From contig NZ_FXAM01000001.1 of NCBI RefSeq assembly GCF_900155475.1, forward strand, positions 3,544,881 through 3,608,880: a stretch of 64,000 bases of DNA, written 5' to 3'. Shown here one piece after another: positions 8,400 through 17,255 of the stretch. Made by a program: the position numbers and the translations under genes. The DNA comes from Methylomagnum ishizawai. GTDB taxonomy: Bacteria > Pseudomonadota > Gammaproteobacteria > Methylococcales > Methylococcaceae. The notes beneath the pieces are model-generated. The model was not told where the DNA came from. It was given only the letters and a program-made list of their open reading frames with translations, and did not search any database. The first letter of the stretch is position 1; every line of letters begins with the position of its first letter.

Positions 8400-8906
8400 T
8401 TATTCCGTCCCGCCCATCATGGTTTCGATCTCCATCGGGTTGACCGGAATCTTACCAACCATGCCACCCAATAATTCCCTGTAGAAAGCCAGCCATTCCC
8501 TGTCATATCGCGCAAACTCCGGGATGCTCGATTTTCCAGAGTATGACAAACTTATCGTTTGTCCTTTGACTCGCACTGCTATTTCAGTTTTCTCATCATG
8601 AAATCCTTCGGAGTTTCCTATTCCGATATTATCACCCCTTCCAGCAACCCAACGCTGAATTTCGGGGAGACTTAATATAAGCTTCGCATGAAGATAATGT
8701 TTTATTATCTCTTCGTTTTCGAAAAAACTAGGTGTCTCCACCTTCATTTCAACCGTTGGTTCTCCATTAAAAATAAACGCTCCTCGACTGGGAAGGTAAA
8801 AAATTTTTACGTAATCTTGAGAACTCACATCATCATCTTCTTCGGCAAAAACCGGCTGCGATAACAACAGGATGATCGATAAAATTGCAAGCTTTAAAGG
8901 TTTCAT
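8400..8906 (-). CDS. Hypothetical exported protein
   Basis: 168 residues from ATG 8906, chosen because GAGGA sits 5 bases upstream; a TTG at 8918 is the alternative. A Sec signal peptide (MKPLKLAILSIILLLSQPVFA) is followed by an acidic EEDDDV segment. No family was recognised. Base composition is clearly more AT-rich than the neighbours, suggesting recent acquisition. Its position upstream of the lipoprotein gene on the same strand suggests a two-gene envelope unit of unknown role. Confidence 0.6.
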   Translation of the reverse strand: MKPLKLAILSIILLLSQPVFAEEDDDVSSQDYVKIFYLPSRGAFIFNGEPTVEMKVETPSFFENEEIIKHYLHAKLILSLPEIQRWVAGRGDNIGIGNSEGFHDEKTEIAVRVKGQTISLSYSGKSSIPEFARYDREWLAFYRELLGGMVGKIPVNPMEIETMMGGTE

Positions 8907-9137
8907 ACGGTTCCTCAAGTGAGGATTTTAAAAACTTTATACCCTATAACCATTTCCGAATAACGCCTGAGACACTACGCTAATCCGTCTCACTCATCAA
9001 GCGCATCGCTCATTCCAGAATCACCCACAGCAGTACCCTTCACCCAACCGCGACATTCCTCCCGCTATCCTCCCGTCCCCCCACATGCTATGGTGCGTCC
9101 CCCCTTTTTTCCATAGCCCATCGCCACACCCGACCCC

Positions 9138-11411
9138 ATGAACCCAACCCACCGCTTCTTCGCCACCGCCCCCCTGGGACTGGAACTGCTCCTGGCCCAG
9201 GAACTCCGCGATCTAGGCATCGCCGATGTCACCGAAGCCAAGGCCGGTGTCGCCTTCGGCGGCGACCTCGAAACCGCCTACCGCGTCTGCCTGTGGACCC
9301 GCCTCGCCAACCGGGTCTTGCTGCCCATCGCCCAATTCCCGGCGGACAGCCCCGACGCCCTCTACGCCGGGGCCGCCCGCATCGAATGGGCCGACCACAT
9401 GGACGCCGAAGCCAGCTTCGCCGTCGATTTCGCTGCCAACCGCTCGCAGATTACCCACACCCTGTTCGGGGCGCAGCGGGTCAAGGACGCCATCGTCGAT
9501 TATTTCCGCGCCCGCTCGGGCACCCGGCCCTCGGTGGACCTCGCCGAACCCGAAATCCGCATCAACCTCTACCTCGAACGCGACCTCGCCACCGCCAGCA
9601 TCGACCTGTCCGGCGACAGCCTGCACAAACGCGGCTACCGGCTCGACGGCGGCAAAGCCCCGCTCAAGGAAAACCTCGCGGCGGCGATCCTGCTCCGCGC
9701 CGGTTGGCCCCGGATCGCCGCCGCGGGCGGGCAGTTCATCGACCCCATGTGCGGTTCCGGCACCCTGCCCATCGAGGCCGCGTTGATGGCGGCGAAAGTC
9801 GCGCCCGGTTTGCGCCGGTCCTGGTTCGGCTTCCTAGGCTGGCGCGGACACCGGGCCGGCCTCTGGCAAACCCTGCGCGACGAAGCCCAGGCCCAAGCCC
9901 AGGCCGGCCTCAAAAACCTGCCCGCCATCGTCGGCTACGACATCGACCGCGAAGCCGTACACACCGCCCTCGCCAATGTCGAACGCGCCGGTTTGCGCGG
10001 CCTGGTCCATATCGAGCGCAAAGCCCTGGCCGAAGCCCGCCCGCGCCTGGCCCACGGACTGGTGGTGGCCAATCCGCCCTATGGCGAGCGCCTGGGCGAA
10101 GAAGAAACCTTGGTCCCGCTCTACACCGGACTGGGCGCGACCCTGCGCGAACATTTCCAGGGCTGGCAGGCCGCCGTGTTCACCGGCAACCCGGAACTGG
10201 CGTTCAAAGTCGGCATCCGCGCCCGCCGGTTCTACGCCCTCTATAACGGGGCCATCGAATGCAAGCTGTTCAACTTCGAGATCGCGCCGGAACGCTTCTT
10301 CACCCCGCGCGAAGGCGGTGCCCCGAGCGAGGCCCAACGCCAGCACAGCGCCTTGTTCCGCCAAGCCCGCGCCATCGACGCCAACAGCGGCGGCGCGGCC
10401 ATGGTCGCCAACCGCCTGCGCAAGAATTTGAAAAACCTGGGGCGCTGGGCCAAGCAGGAGGGCATCACCTGTTACCGGCTGTACGACGCCGATTTGCCGG
10501 AATACGCGGTGGCGGTCGATCTCTACCAAGGCGACAAGTCCGCCGGGAGCGGACTTGGACGTGCGGAGCGCGGCCCGGAGGGTGAGCCCCAGGGAAGGGG
10601 CGAACAACAACTGTGGGCCCAGGTCCAGGAATACGAAGCCCCCGCCACCATCGATCCCGCCAAGGCCGAAACCCGCTTCCTCGAAGCCCTGGCCGCGATC
10701 CAAGCGGTGCTGGAGCTACCGCCCGCCCAAATCTTCCTCAAAACCCGCCGCCGCCAAAAAGGCACGGCCCAATATGAGAAACAAGCCGAATCGGGCCGGT
10801 TCTTCGTGGTGGAGGAAGGCGGCTGTAAGTTCTGGGTGAATTTCGAGGATTACCTGGATACCGGGCTGTTCCTCGACCACCGCCCGGTGCGACTCATGAT
10901 CCAGCGGGAAGCCCAGGGGAAAAGCTTCCTCAACCTGTTCGCCTACACCGGCACGGCCACGGTCCACGCCATCCGCGGCGGGGCCAGCGCCACCACCACG
11001 GTCGACCTGTCGCGCACCTATCTGGATTGGGCCGGACGCAACCTGGAACTCAATGGGATGCGCGGCCATCGACACGAGTTGATCCAGGCCGATTGCCTGG
11101 AATGGCTGGCCGAGGCGGTGCGCGGCAACTGGCGCTACGACCTGATTTTCCTGGACCCGCCGACCTTTTCCAGTTCCAAGCGGATGCGCGACACCCTCGA
11201 CGTGCAGCGCGACCATGTCGGCTTGATCCGCCAATGCGTGGCGCTGTTGGCAGCGGGCGGCAAGCTGCTGTTCTCCACCAACCACCGCAGGTTCAAGCTG
11301 GAGACGGAGGCGCTGGCCGATCTGCGGATCGAGGACATCAGCCGCAAAACCCTCCCCAAGGATTTCGAGCGGGATGCGCGGATCCATCGCTGTTGGGCGA
11401 TCACCCGCTGA
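9138..11411 (+). CDS. rlmL: Bifunctional 23S rRNA (guanine-N2)-methyltransferase RlmL / (guanine-N7)-methyltransferase RlmK
   Basis: 757 residues, slightly longer than the usual 700-720. The N-terminal half has a THUMP domain (start to about 160) and an N6/N2-type methyltransferase with VVANPPYGERLG. The C-terminal half is a second Rossmann methyltransferase (SFLNLFAYTGTATVHA, then FLDPPTFSSSKRM). In E. coli this protein makes m2G2445 and m7G2069 in 23S rRNA. A Gly/Arg-rich insert at about 470-490 (GSGLGRAERGPEGEPQGRG) in the linker is not in the usual family and accounts for part of the extra length. No operon partner: acyP is 130 bases downstream. Confidence 0.95.
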   Translation: MNPTHRFFATAPLGLELLLAQELRDLGIADVTEAKAGVAFGGDLETAYRVCLWTRLANRVLLPIAQFPADSPDALYAGAARIEWADHMDAEASFAVDFAANRSQITHTLFGAQRVKDAIVDYFRARSGTRPSVDLAEPEIRINLYLERDLATASIDLSGDSLHKRGYRLDGGKAPLKENLAAAILLRAGWPRIAAAGGQFIDPMCGSGTLPIEAALMAAKVAPGLRRSWFGFLGWRGHRAGLWQTLRDEAQAQAQAGLKNLPAIVGYDIDREAVHTALANVERAGLRGLVHIERKALAEARPRLAHGLVVANPPYGERLGEEETLVPLYTGLGATLREHFQGWQAAVFTGNPELAFKVGIRARRFYALYNGAIECKLFNFEIAPERFFTPREGGAPSEAQRQHSALFRQARAIDANSGGAAMVANRLRKNLKNLGRWAKQEGITCYRLYDADLPEYAVAVDLYQGDKSAGSGLGRAERGPEGEPQGRGEQQLWAQVQEYEAPATIDPAKAETRFLEALAAIQAVLELPPAQIFLKTRRRQKGTAQYEKQAESGRFFVVEEGGCKFWVNFEDYLDTGLFLDHRPVRLMIQREAQGKSFLNLFAYTGTATVHAIRGGASATTTVDLSRTYLDWAGRNLELNGMRGHRHELIQADCLEWLAEAVRGNWRYDLIFLDPPTFSSSKRMRDTLDVQRDHVGLIRQCVALLAAGGKLLFSTNHRRFKLETEALADLRIEDISRKTLPKDFERDARIHRCWAITR

Positions 11412-11541
11412 CCCGGCTACCGGATGCAACGTTTTGTGGTGTAATCTCGTACAGCCTGTAGCGATACACCCAGCAGGCACGGCCCAAAACCATGGGCGTT
11501 CATTATCGGAAACTTGAAAACCAATTACAGGGCCGGGATCG

Positions 11542-11823
11542 ATGCGACAGCGCGTGCATGTATGGGTAAGTGGCCGGGTGCAGGGCGTGTATTTCCGGGG
11601 AACGGCGAAAACCCAGGCGATGGAATTGGGGTTGGCGGGCTGGGCGCGTAACCTCGCCAGTGGCGGGGTCGAACTCCTGGTCGAGGGTCCGCCCGAACGC
11701 ATCGCCCAATTCCTGGCCTGGTGCCGGTCCGGCCCGCCCCTGGCGCGGGTGGACGAATGCCGGGTGGTCGAGGAAAAGCCGCTGGGCGATTGCGTGGGTT
11801 TCGAGGTGCGGCGCAGCCATTGA
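11542..11823 (+). CDS. acyP: Acylphosphatase
   Basis: 93 residues, the normal length. The signature GRVQGVYFR (11-19) contains the phosphate-binding loop and catalytic Arg19. WARNLASGGVELLVEG contains the catalytic Asn37 and the second signature, with Asp/Ser partly changed. The protein hydrolyses carboxyl-phosphate bonds of acylphosphates in the cytoplasm. The stop codon overlaps the predicted -35 of the downstream regulatory RNA candidate. Confidence 0.93.
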   Translation: MRQRVHVWVSGRVQGVYFRGTAKTQAMELGLAGWARNLASGGVELLVEGPPERIAQFLAWCRSGPPLARVDECRVVEEKPLGDCVGFEVRRSH

Positions 11824-11849
11824 GCCGTCCGCCGCCCATCCGATATAGG
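11820..11849 (+). promoter_or_regulatory. Predicted sigma-70-like promoter of the GGA-rich RNA
   Basis: TTGAGC (11820-11825), 18 bases, then TATAGG (11844-11849). It would start transcription near 11856, at the first hairpin of the RNA candidate. Sequence match only. Confidence 0.4.
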
Positions 11850-11855
11850 TACCGA

Positions 11856-12165
11856 TGCGGATATATCCGCAAGGACCGGCATGGTTAACTTGCCACCCAG
11901 AGGCGTTATCCAAGGGATGGGGACCATAACGGCGGAGGAAAAGGATTCCGGGCGGCCCAAGGAGGGGCGGCAGGGATGAAGACTGGTTCAGGACATGAAC
12001 CGATGGAATCCCGACAATCCGGTTTCCCCCGCCGTGGCGAAAGGAATCGCCCGCCTCGTAACCGTCGGTCGTTCGAAGTCGTTGATCGCTTGGCCGGGGT
12101 GTCGCCCGGTCTCTGAAGCCCATGCCGCCCAAGCCGGTCGTTCCGGCTTGGGCGGATTTTGTTGG
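11856..12165 (+). ncRNA. Candidate CsrB/RsmZ-type regulatory RNA (CsrA/RsmA-sequestering)
   Basis: An intergenic stretch of about 310 bases ending in a strong intrinsic terminator, with no plausible gene. It contains twelve GGA trinucleotides. Several sit in the loops of short perfect hairpins: GGAA-AAGGA-TTCC (11937-11949), GCCC-AAGGAG-GGGC (11955-11968), GGTTC-AGGACAT-GAACC (11985-12001) and GGCGA-AAGGAA-TCGCC (12036-12051). GTTAT...ATAAC (11905-11930) and CCG-CAAGGAC-CGG (11867-11876) may form two more. GGA in hairpin loops is the binding element of CsrA/RsmA, and RNAs such as CsrB, RsmY and RsmZ are arrays of it. No database match was tested, and the exact 5' end is a guess from the promoter. 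Confidence 0.72.
12125..12162 (+). terminator. Rho-independent terminator of the GGA-rich RNA
   Basis: A perfect 13-base inverted repeat: arms 12125-12137 and 12143-12155, beginning CCGCCCAAGCCGG, with loop TCGTT. It is followed by ATTTTGTT. No gene ends nearby, which supports an independent transcript upstream. Confidence 0.9.
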
Positions 12166-12267
12166 TTCTACCCCCGGCGGTCGGGATTGCCGGTTCGCCC
12201 ATCCCCCCTGGAGTGGCGGTACAATTCAGCCCGCCCGCGGCCGCGCCGCTTCTTCCAGGACAGCGCC

Positions 12268-12867
12268 ATGTTCGACAAACCCGCCCTGACCCAAACCCCC
12301 ATCGCCGATCCCCTGGCCCGCCGCTGGAGTGGCCGGGCCTACGATCCCACCCGTCCGGTCGAGCCGGAAAAACTCGCCGCCTTGTTAGAAGCCGCCCGTT
12401 GGTCGCCCTCCTGTTTCGGGGACCAGCCCTGGCGCTATCTGATCTGGGACCGGCTGGGCGATCCCGAGCGCTGGCGGCGGGCCTTCGACTGTTTGGTGGA
12501 AGGCAACCGCGGCTGGGCCGCCCATGCGCCTTTGCTGATGCTGGCCTGCGCCGACCGCCAGTTCACCGATGGCCGTCCCAGCCGCTGGGGCCAGTACGAC
12601 ACCGGGGCCGCCAGCATGAGCCTGTCGGTCGAGGCCACCGCGCTGGGCCTGATGGTGCATCAGATGGGCGGCTACGATCCCGCCAAAATCCGCGCCGAAT
12701 TCGCCATCCCCGAACGTTACGACTGCATGGCGATGTTGACCGTCGGCTACCAATTGCCCGAAAGCCAAATCCCCGAAGACCTCAAAGCCCGCGAATACGC
12801 CGCCCGCAGCCGCCGTCCCCTGGGCGAAAGCTTCTTCGTCGGCGATTGGGACCGGCCCTACGCCTGA
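12268..12867 (+). CDS. Nitroreductase family protein
   Basis: 199 residues from ATG 12268; upstream in-frame codons belong to the RNA region. The N-terminus RRWSGRAYDPTRPVEPEKLAALLEAARWSPS is the classic nitroreductase start with the FMN-contacting Arg and Ser. It is followed by FGDQPWRYL and the mid-protein SVEATALGLMVHQMGGY, typical of flavin dimers of the NfsB/TM1586-like group. Likely an FMN-dependent NAD(P)H oxidoreductase of the cytoplasm with an unknown natural substrate. It is followed by the HTTM-DCC gene after 107 bases, and the two may be co-transcribed. Confidence 0.88.
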   Translation: MFDKPALTQTPIADPLARRWSGRAYDPTRPVEPEKLAALLEAARWSPSCFGDQPWRYLIWDRLGDPERWRRAFDCLVEGNRGWAAHAPLLMLACADRQFTDGRPSRWGQYDTGAASMSLSVEATALGLMVHQMGGYDPAKIRAEFAIPERYDCMAMLTVGYQLPESQIPEDLKAREYAARSRRPLGESFFVGDWDRPYA

Positions 12868-12974
12868 AGCCCCGGTTCCACGGCACTTCCCCGCAGCCAG
12901 CGCAGCCGTGGGGGCGGATCGATCCGCCCTCCGGTCCCGTGTTGGCGCATGAATCCGCACATCCGCTCCCCGAC

Positions 12975-14882
12975 ATGTACAAAACCATTTTGAATCTCGT
13001 CGCCCAAGGGCTGCAAAAACCCGTGCCCGCCACCGGACTCGGGGTTTTCCGCATCGCCTTCAGCTTGGTGATCTTGCAGGAAATCCTGTTCCTCTATTAC
13101 TTCCGTCATTTGATTTTCGACCCGGTGCCCTATCTCGACCGGGCTTCGCCAATGCTGCATTTCTTCCTGCTGGTTTGGCTGGCAGTCGCCGGGTGTTTGG
13201 TGCTGGGCTACCATACCCGTAAAGCCGCCGTGTTCAATTATCTATTCTGGGTCTTGTTCGTCTGTTTCACGCCGATGTGGCAGGATTTCGACGGCGGTTT
13301 CGACCAATTGATGACCAGCACCAGTTTCCTGCTGATCTTCCTGCCATCCGAGCGGGCCTTATCGCTGGATAATCTGCGCCATAAACTGCGCTATTCCGTC
13401 CCAGGCTCGCCTTATCAGCCCCCCACCCAGGTCACGGTCTTGGCCTATTATCTGCCGTTGGGGATTTCCTTGGGCCTTTTATATTTCGATTCCGGGCTAC
13501 ATAAGCTCTCCTCGGAATTTTGGCGTAATGGCATGGGCGCGTGGTTGCCGCCCACCATGCCTTATTACATGTCCGCCATCGACATGAGTCAGCTGCTGAA
13601 TCTCAAGGGTTTCGAGCAGCTTATCGGCTATGCCATCATCTTGTTTCAATTCCTGTTCCTACCGCTGTTTTGGCAGCGGCGGTTCCGGGTACCCTTGATG
13701 CTGGCAGGGGCGACCTTCCATGCCGGGATCATCCTGTCGCTGAATATCTATCCCTTCGGTTTCGCCATGCTGGTGCATTATCTATTGATGGTGCCGTTCC
13801 GTTGGTGGCGGGAGATACACGATAAACTCCGCTTGGCGCAGCCGATCCTGACCGTGTTCTACGATCAGGATTGCCCCTTGTGCAATCGCACGGTGATCGT
13901 GGTGCGACATTTCGATGTGCGCGGGGCTATCGACTTCAAAGGCTTACAAAGCCATGCCCGGCAATATACAGCCTTGGATGCCATTCCCGATGATAAGCTG
14001 TTGACCGACCTTTATGCCCTGGATGGCCAAGGGCGCTTGTTCGCCGGATTGGATACTTATATCAATATCCTCCAGGCCATGGGTTATACCCTGCCCTTGG
14101 CTTGGCTCATGGGTTTGCCGGGCTGTTACGGTTTGGCCGGACAGCTCTATCGCAAGATCGCCGATAACCGCGAGCGCTGGGTTTGCGACGGGGCTTGCAC
14201 GGTGATTACCGCGCCTCCGTTCGAGGACGAGCGGCCTTTTTCCCGTGGGTATGCCCGTTATGCCGCGACCGAGCGCCAAACGGCCCAGCGCATCGCCAAA
14301 TTCCTGGTTTTGGTCCTGGTGCTGCAATTGAATAGCACTATCCATTACGGCCTGTTATATCGCTGGGCGCAGCGGCCCGCCGATCCGGCCCTCGCGATAT
14401 TGGATCATCTGAGCGATTCCATCATCAATTATTCCCACGCCTTTTTGGGCATTACCCCGCACGCCTTATATATGCACGACCATTTCGCGGGCTATAACCA
14501 TATCCTGGCGCTGAGTTACCGGGATGCATCGGGCCGGGAAACCTGGTTGCCCTTCGTCAACCAGGAAGGCCGCTTGCTGGCGCCGCATTGGGGCCGGGTG
14601 CAATCGATGTGGGCGAATGTGGCGGTCACTTCGCATATGGGCCGCGACCGCCTGGAGAAATTCCTGCGCAAAATCACGGCTTATTGGGCCATGGAATTGG
14701 GCATCGATCTCAAGGACGCCGATTTCGTCATCAAGCTGAAGGAAGTCCAGGTACCCATGGCTTGGGAGGACGATTTACGCCACAAGAATATGGCCGCGCC
14801 CTGGCGGGATATCGGCGTGGTGCAATGGCGGGGCAAGACGATGCGGGTGGATATTCCCGGCTTGGATATCGAAGCCCTGTGA
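12975..14882 (+). CDS. HTTM-domain membrane protein fused to a DCC (DUF393) thiol-disulfide domain
   Basis: 635 residues from ATG 12975. Residues about 15-285 carry several transmembrane helices and the pattern of HTTM (horizontally transferred transmembrane, vitamin-K-dependent carboxylase-like) domains, including FDSGLHKLSSEFWRNG. Residues about 292-410 are a DCC/DUF393 domain with the motif DQDCPLC (Cys300, Cys303), a CxxC-like redox centre. The remaining 225 residues have one or more hydrophobic segments and no recognised domain. HTTM and DCC proteins are often neighbours; here they are one polypeptide. A membrane redox or modification role is inferred. Confidence 0.8.
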   Translation: MYKTILNLVAQGLQKPVPATGLGVFRIAFSLVILQEILFLYYFRHLIFDPVPYLDRASPMLHFFLLVWLAVAGCLVLGYHTRKAAVFNYLFWVLFVCFTPMWQDFDGGFDQLMTSTSFLLIFLPSERALSLDNLRHKLRYSVPGSPYQPPTQVTVLAYYLPLGISLGLLYFDSGLHKLSSEFWRNGMGAWLPPTMPYYMSAIDMSQLLNLKGFEQLIGYAIILFQFLFLPLFWQRRFRVPLMLAGATFHAGIILSLNIYPFGFAMLVHYLLMVPFRWWREIHDKLRLAQPILTVFYDQDCPLCNRTVIVVRHFDVRGAIDFKGLQSHARQYTALDAIPDDKLLTDLYALDGQGRLFAGLDTYINILQAMGYTLPLAWLMGLPGCYGLAGQLYRKIADNRERWVCDGACTVITAPPFEDERPFSRGYARYAATERQTAQRIAKFLVLVLVLQLNSTIHYGLLYRWAQRPADPALAILDHLSDSIINYSHAFLGITPHALYMHDHFAGYNHILALSYRDASGRETWLPFVNQEGRLLAPHWGRVQSMWANVAVTSHMGRDRLEKFLRKITAYWAMELGIDLKDADFVIKLKEVQVPMAWEDDLRHKNMAAPWRDIGVVQWRGKTMRVDIPGLDIEAL

Positions 14883-14899
14883 TGAAGACGGCCTCCCCA

Positions 14900-14919
14900 C
14901 CCGTGACTTGAATCACGGG
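14900..14919. repeat. Small perfect hairpin CCCGTGA-N6-TCACGGG
   Basis: A seven-base perfect inverted repeat just after the HTTM-DCC stop. There is no T-run, so it is a weak terminator candidate. Confidence 0.4.
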
Positions 14920-14974
14920 CGGGTAGCCCAAGCTCCTGTTAGTATTAGCGGCTTTGTTTGACGGGGAGAGGACC

Positions 14975-15595
14975 GTGTTCGAGATCATCACTTCGGGCGG
15001 CTGGATGATGTGGCCCATCATCGCCTGTTCCGTGCTGGCCCTGGCCATCGTCGTGGAACGTTTGTGGACCTTACGCCCCCAGCGGATCGTTCCGCCGCAC
15101 CTGGTGAACCATGTCTGGGGGCTTTACCGCAAGCACCAGTTCGACACCATGCAACTCCGCGCCCTGCGCATGGGTTCGCCCTTGGGCGCGGTGCTGGCGG
15201 CGGCGCTGGCCAGCCACGGCCAGGGCCGCGCCGCGATGATGGAAAGCGCCGAGCAGACCGGGCGGCAGGTGGTCCACGAACTGGAACGCTATCTCAACGC
15301 CCTCGGCACCATCGCCTCGGTCTCGCCCTATCTGGGCCTCTTGGGCAGCGTGTTGGGGATGATCAAGGTGTTTTCCACCTTCTCGGTGGCGGGCGGCATC
15401 GGCAATCCGGCCCGTTTGGCCGGGGGGATTTCGGAAATCCTGGTCGCCACGGCGGCAGGACTGGCGGTGGCGATCCCCAGTTTGATCTTCCACCGTTTTT
15501 TCCAGGGCCGGGTGACCGATTACGCCGTGCGCATGGAAGAAGAAACCCAGCGCTTGATCGACGCCATCCACGCCGCCCGCGAAGACGACCACTGA
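14975..15595 (+). CDS. exbB: MotA/TolQ/ExbB-family proton channel subunit
   Basis: 206 residues from GTG 14975, preceded by GGGGAGAGG 3 bases upstream. There are three transmembrane segments: near the N-terminus (MWPIIACSVLALAIVVERLW) and two C-terminal ones. The conserved SPYLGLLGSVLGMIKVF and AGGISEILVATAAGLAVAIPSLI carry the Thr and Gly/Pro residues of the ExbB/TolQ pore. It forms a proton-motive-force complex with the ExbD-like protein that starts 9 bases downstream. The exbB-exbD-lpxK-ycaR-kdsB order is conserved in other gammaproteobacteria, so a role tied to envelope or LPS assembly rather than iron uptake is likely. Confidence 0.88.
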   Translation: MFEIITSGGWMMWPIIACSVLALAIVVERLWTLRPQRIVPPHLVNHVWGLYRKHQFDTMQLRALRMGSPLGAVLAAALASHGQGRAAMMESAEQTGRQVVHELERYLNALGTIASVSPYLGLLGSVLGMIKVFSTFSVAGGIGNPARLAGGISEILVATAAGLAVAIPSLIFHRFFQGRVTDYAVRMEEETQRLIDAIHAAREDDH

Positions 15596-15604
15596 GGCAT
15601 CCCC

Positions 15605-16039
15605 ATGAATTTCCGGCCACGGCGACGGGAAACCCCGGAGTTGAACCTCATCCCCATGATCGACGTGCTGATCGTGCTGCTGATTTTCCTGGTGCTGACC
15701 ACCACCTTCAGCCGGGAAGCCGAACTCAAAATCCACCTGCCGGAAGCCACCGGCACCGACCCTTCGGAAGACCCCGGCATCGAGGTGGTGGTCGATGCCG
15801 AGGGCCGCTATGTCATCGAACATCGCCAGACCGTGAACAACCAGCCCGAGACCGTGAAGAAAGCCCTGCGCCTCGCGGTCGGCGAACGCAAAGACCCGCT
15901 CATCATCATCGACGCCGACAAGGACGCCACCCACCAAGCGGTGATGACCGTGCTGGATGTCGCCAGCCAACTGGGCTACCGCCATGTCACCTTCAACGCC
16001 ATGCACGAACCTGGCGGGACCGCGGGCGGTAAGCCATGA
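15605..16039 (+). CDS. exbD: ExbD/TolR-family biopolymer transport protein
   Basis: 144 residues. A basic N-terminus is followed by PELNLIPMIDVLIVLLIFLVLTTTF, a single transmembrane helix with the essential Asp (MIDV) of ExbD/TolR. The remainder is the periplasmic domain, ending in LDVASQLGYRHVTFNA. It partners the ExbB-like channel upstream. The stop overlaps the lpxK start (ATGA at 16036-16039). Confidence 0.9.
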   Translation: MNFRPRRRETPELNLIPMIDVLIVLLIFLVLTTTFSREAELKIHLPEATGTDPSEDPGIEVVVDAEGRYVIEHRQTVNNQPETVKKALRLAVGERKDPLIIIDADKDATHQAVMTVLDVASQLGYRHVTFNAMHEPGGTAGGKP

Positions 16040-17040
16040 GTCCCGCCGCCGACCTGGGCCGTTGGCTGCAAACCCAGTGGTACGGAGCGTCCGGGCCGCA
16101 TCCGCTGCTGTTGCCCTTGGAAGCGCTGTTCCGGCAAGCGGTGGCCTTGCGCCGCCGGGCCTATCGCGAAGGACACAAGCCTTCCGAGCGCCTGCCGGTC
16201 CCGGTGATCGTGGTCGGCAACCTCACCGTGGGCGGCACCGGCAAGACGCCCTTGACGATCTGGCTGGCCGGTTTCCTGAAAGAACAAGGCTTCCGGCCCG
16301 GCATCGTCAGCCGGGGTTATGGCGGCAAGGCGCAAACGCAACCCTTGGCCGTGGACGCCGCCACCGATCCGGCCTTGGCGGGCGACGAGCCGGTTTTAAT
16401 CGCCCAGCGCACCGGCTGTCCGGTCTATGTCTTCCCCCAACGGGCGGAAGCGGGCCGGGCGCTGCTGGCGCGGCATGATTGCGATATCCTCATCGCCGAC
16501 GATGGCTTGCAGCATTACGCCCTGGTCCGCGATGTGGAAATCGCCGTGGTCGATCACGCCCGGCGCTTCGGCAACGGGCATTGCCTCCCGGCGGGACCGC
16601 TGAGGGAACCGCCCGAGCGCTTGGCCGAGGCCGATCTGGTGGTGTATTCCGGCGCGGAACAAACGCCCACGGGCTATGCCATGGCCTTGGTCGGCGCGGA
16701 AGCCGTGAACCTCCGGGATGCTACCCTGCGCCGCCCCCTGGCCGATTTCGCCGGGCAACCGCTGTACGCGCTGGCGGGTATCGGCCACCCGGAACGGTTT
16801 TTCGCCCACTTACGCGCCGCCGGATTAAGCTTCGAGTCCCGTGCCTTCCCCGATCATCACGCCTACCGCCCGGAAGATTGGGGGTTCGCGGCGGGTGCCG
16901 ACCTCCTGATGACCGAGAAGGACGCGGTGAAATGCCGCCCACACGCCGAGGCCCGGCATTGGTCGGTGCCGGTCGCAGCCTGTTTGCCGACGGCGTTCGG
17001 CCAAGATTTATTAACCCTGTTGAAGGCTAAAACCCGATGA
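16036..17040 (+). CDS. lpxK: Tetraacyldisaccharide 4'-kinase LpxK
   Basis: 334 residues. It phosphorylates the 4' position of the lipid A disaccharide precursor at the inner membrane. The P-loop [15 protein letters not shown] (Walker A at about 64-71) is the LpxK form. It is followed by SRGYGG, GDEP and DDGLQHYAL, all family hallmarks. It overlaps exbD by 4 bases and the Trm112-like gene by 4 bases, so it sits inside a tightly coupled operon with kdsB for Kdo supply. Confidence 0.95.
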   Translation: MSPAADLGRWLQTQWYGASGPHPLLLPLEALFRQAVALRRRAYREGHKPSERLPVPVIVVGNLTVGGTGKTPLTIWLAGFLKEQGFRPGIVSRGYGGKAQTQPLAVDAATDPALAGDEPVLIAQRTGCPVYVFPQRAEAGRALLARHDCDILIADDGLQHYALVRDVEIAVVDHARRFGNGHCLPAGPLREPPERLAEADLVVYSGAEQTPTGYAMALVGAEAVNLRDATLRRPLADFAGQPLYALAGIGHPERFFAHLRAAGLSFESRAFPDHHAYRPEDWGFAAGADLLMTEKDAVKCRPHAEARHWSVPVAACLPTAFGQDLLTLLKAKTR

Positions 17041-17255
17041 ATCAGAAACTGCTTGAAATCCTGGTCTGCCCGGTCTGCAAAGGCCCGCTGGTCTACAAAA
17101 AGGAAGAGAAGGAATTGATCTGCAAAGCCGACCGGCTGGCCTATCCGATCCGTGACGATATCCCGGTGATGCTGGAAGTCGAAGCCCGCCGCATCAGCCT
17201 GGAGGAATACGACGCCCTCGCGCCCCAGCGTCCGGCCCCGGTGGCGGCGGAATAA
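17037..17255 (+). CDS. ycaR: Trm112/YcaR family protein
   Basis: 72 residues beginning [18 protein letters not shown] and containing [19 protein letters not shown], the pattern of the small YcaR/Trm112 (UPF0434) family. A CPVC pair is kept but a second Cys pair is reduced to one Cys, so zinc binding is uncertain. It overlaps lpxK by 4 bases and touches kdsB (shared base 17255). Its biochemical role in bacteria is not settled; the position between lpxK and kdsB is widely conserved. Confidence 0.92.
   Translation: MNQKLLEILVCPVCKGPLVYKKEEKELICKADRLAYPIRDDIPVMLEVEARRISLEEYDALAPQRPAPVAAE

Noticed and set aside
11856-12165. RNase P RNA, tmRNA or 6S RNA in the acyP-nitroreductase gap
   Set aside because: The conserved GAGGAAAGTCCGGGC block of RNase P, a tmRNA tag reading frame and the 6S open-complex-like bubble were not found; GGA-loop hairpins fit a CsrA-binding RNA better.
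11995-12267. N-terminal extension of the nitroreductase gene through the GGA-rich region
   Set aside because: The open frame crosses a strong terminator hairpin, the family N-terminus starts at 12268, and the extension shows no protein-like conservation pattern.
14900-14919. IS200/IS605 end from the CCCGTGA/TCACGGG hairpin
   Set aside because: No tnpA or tnpB gene and no matching second end nearby.
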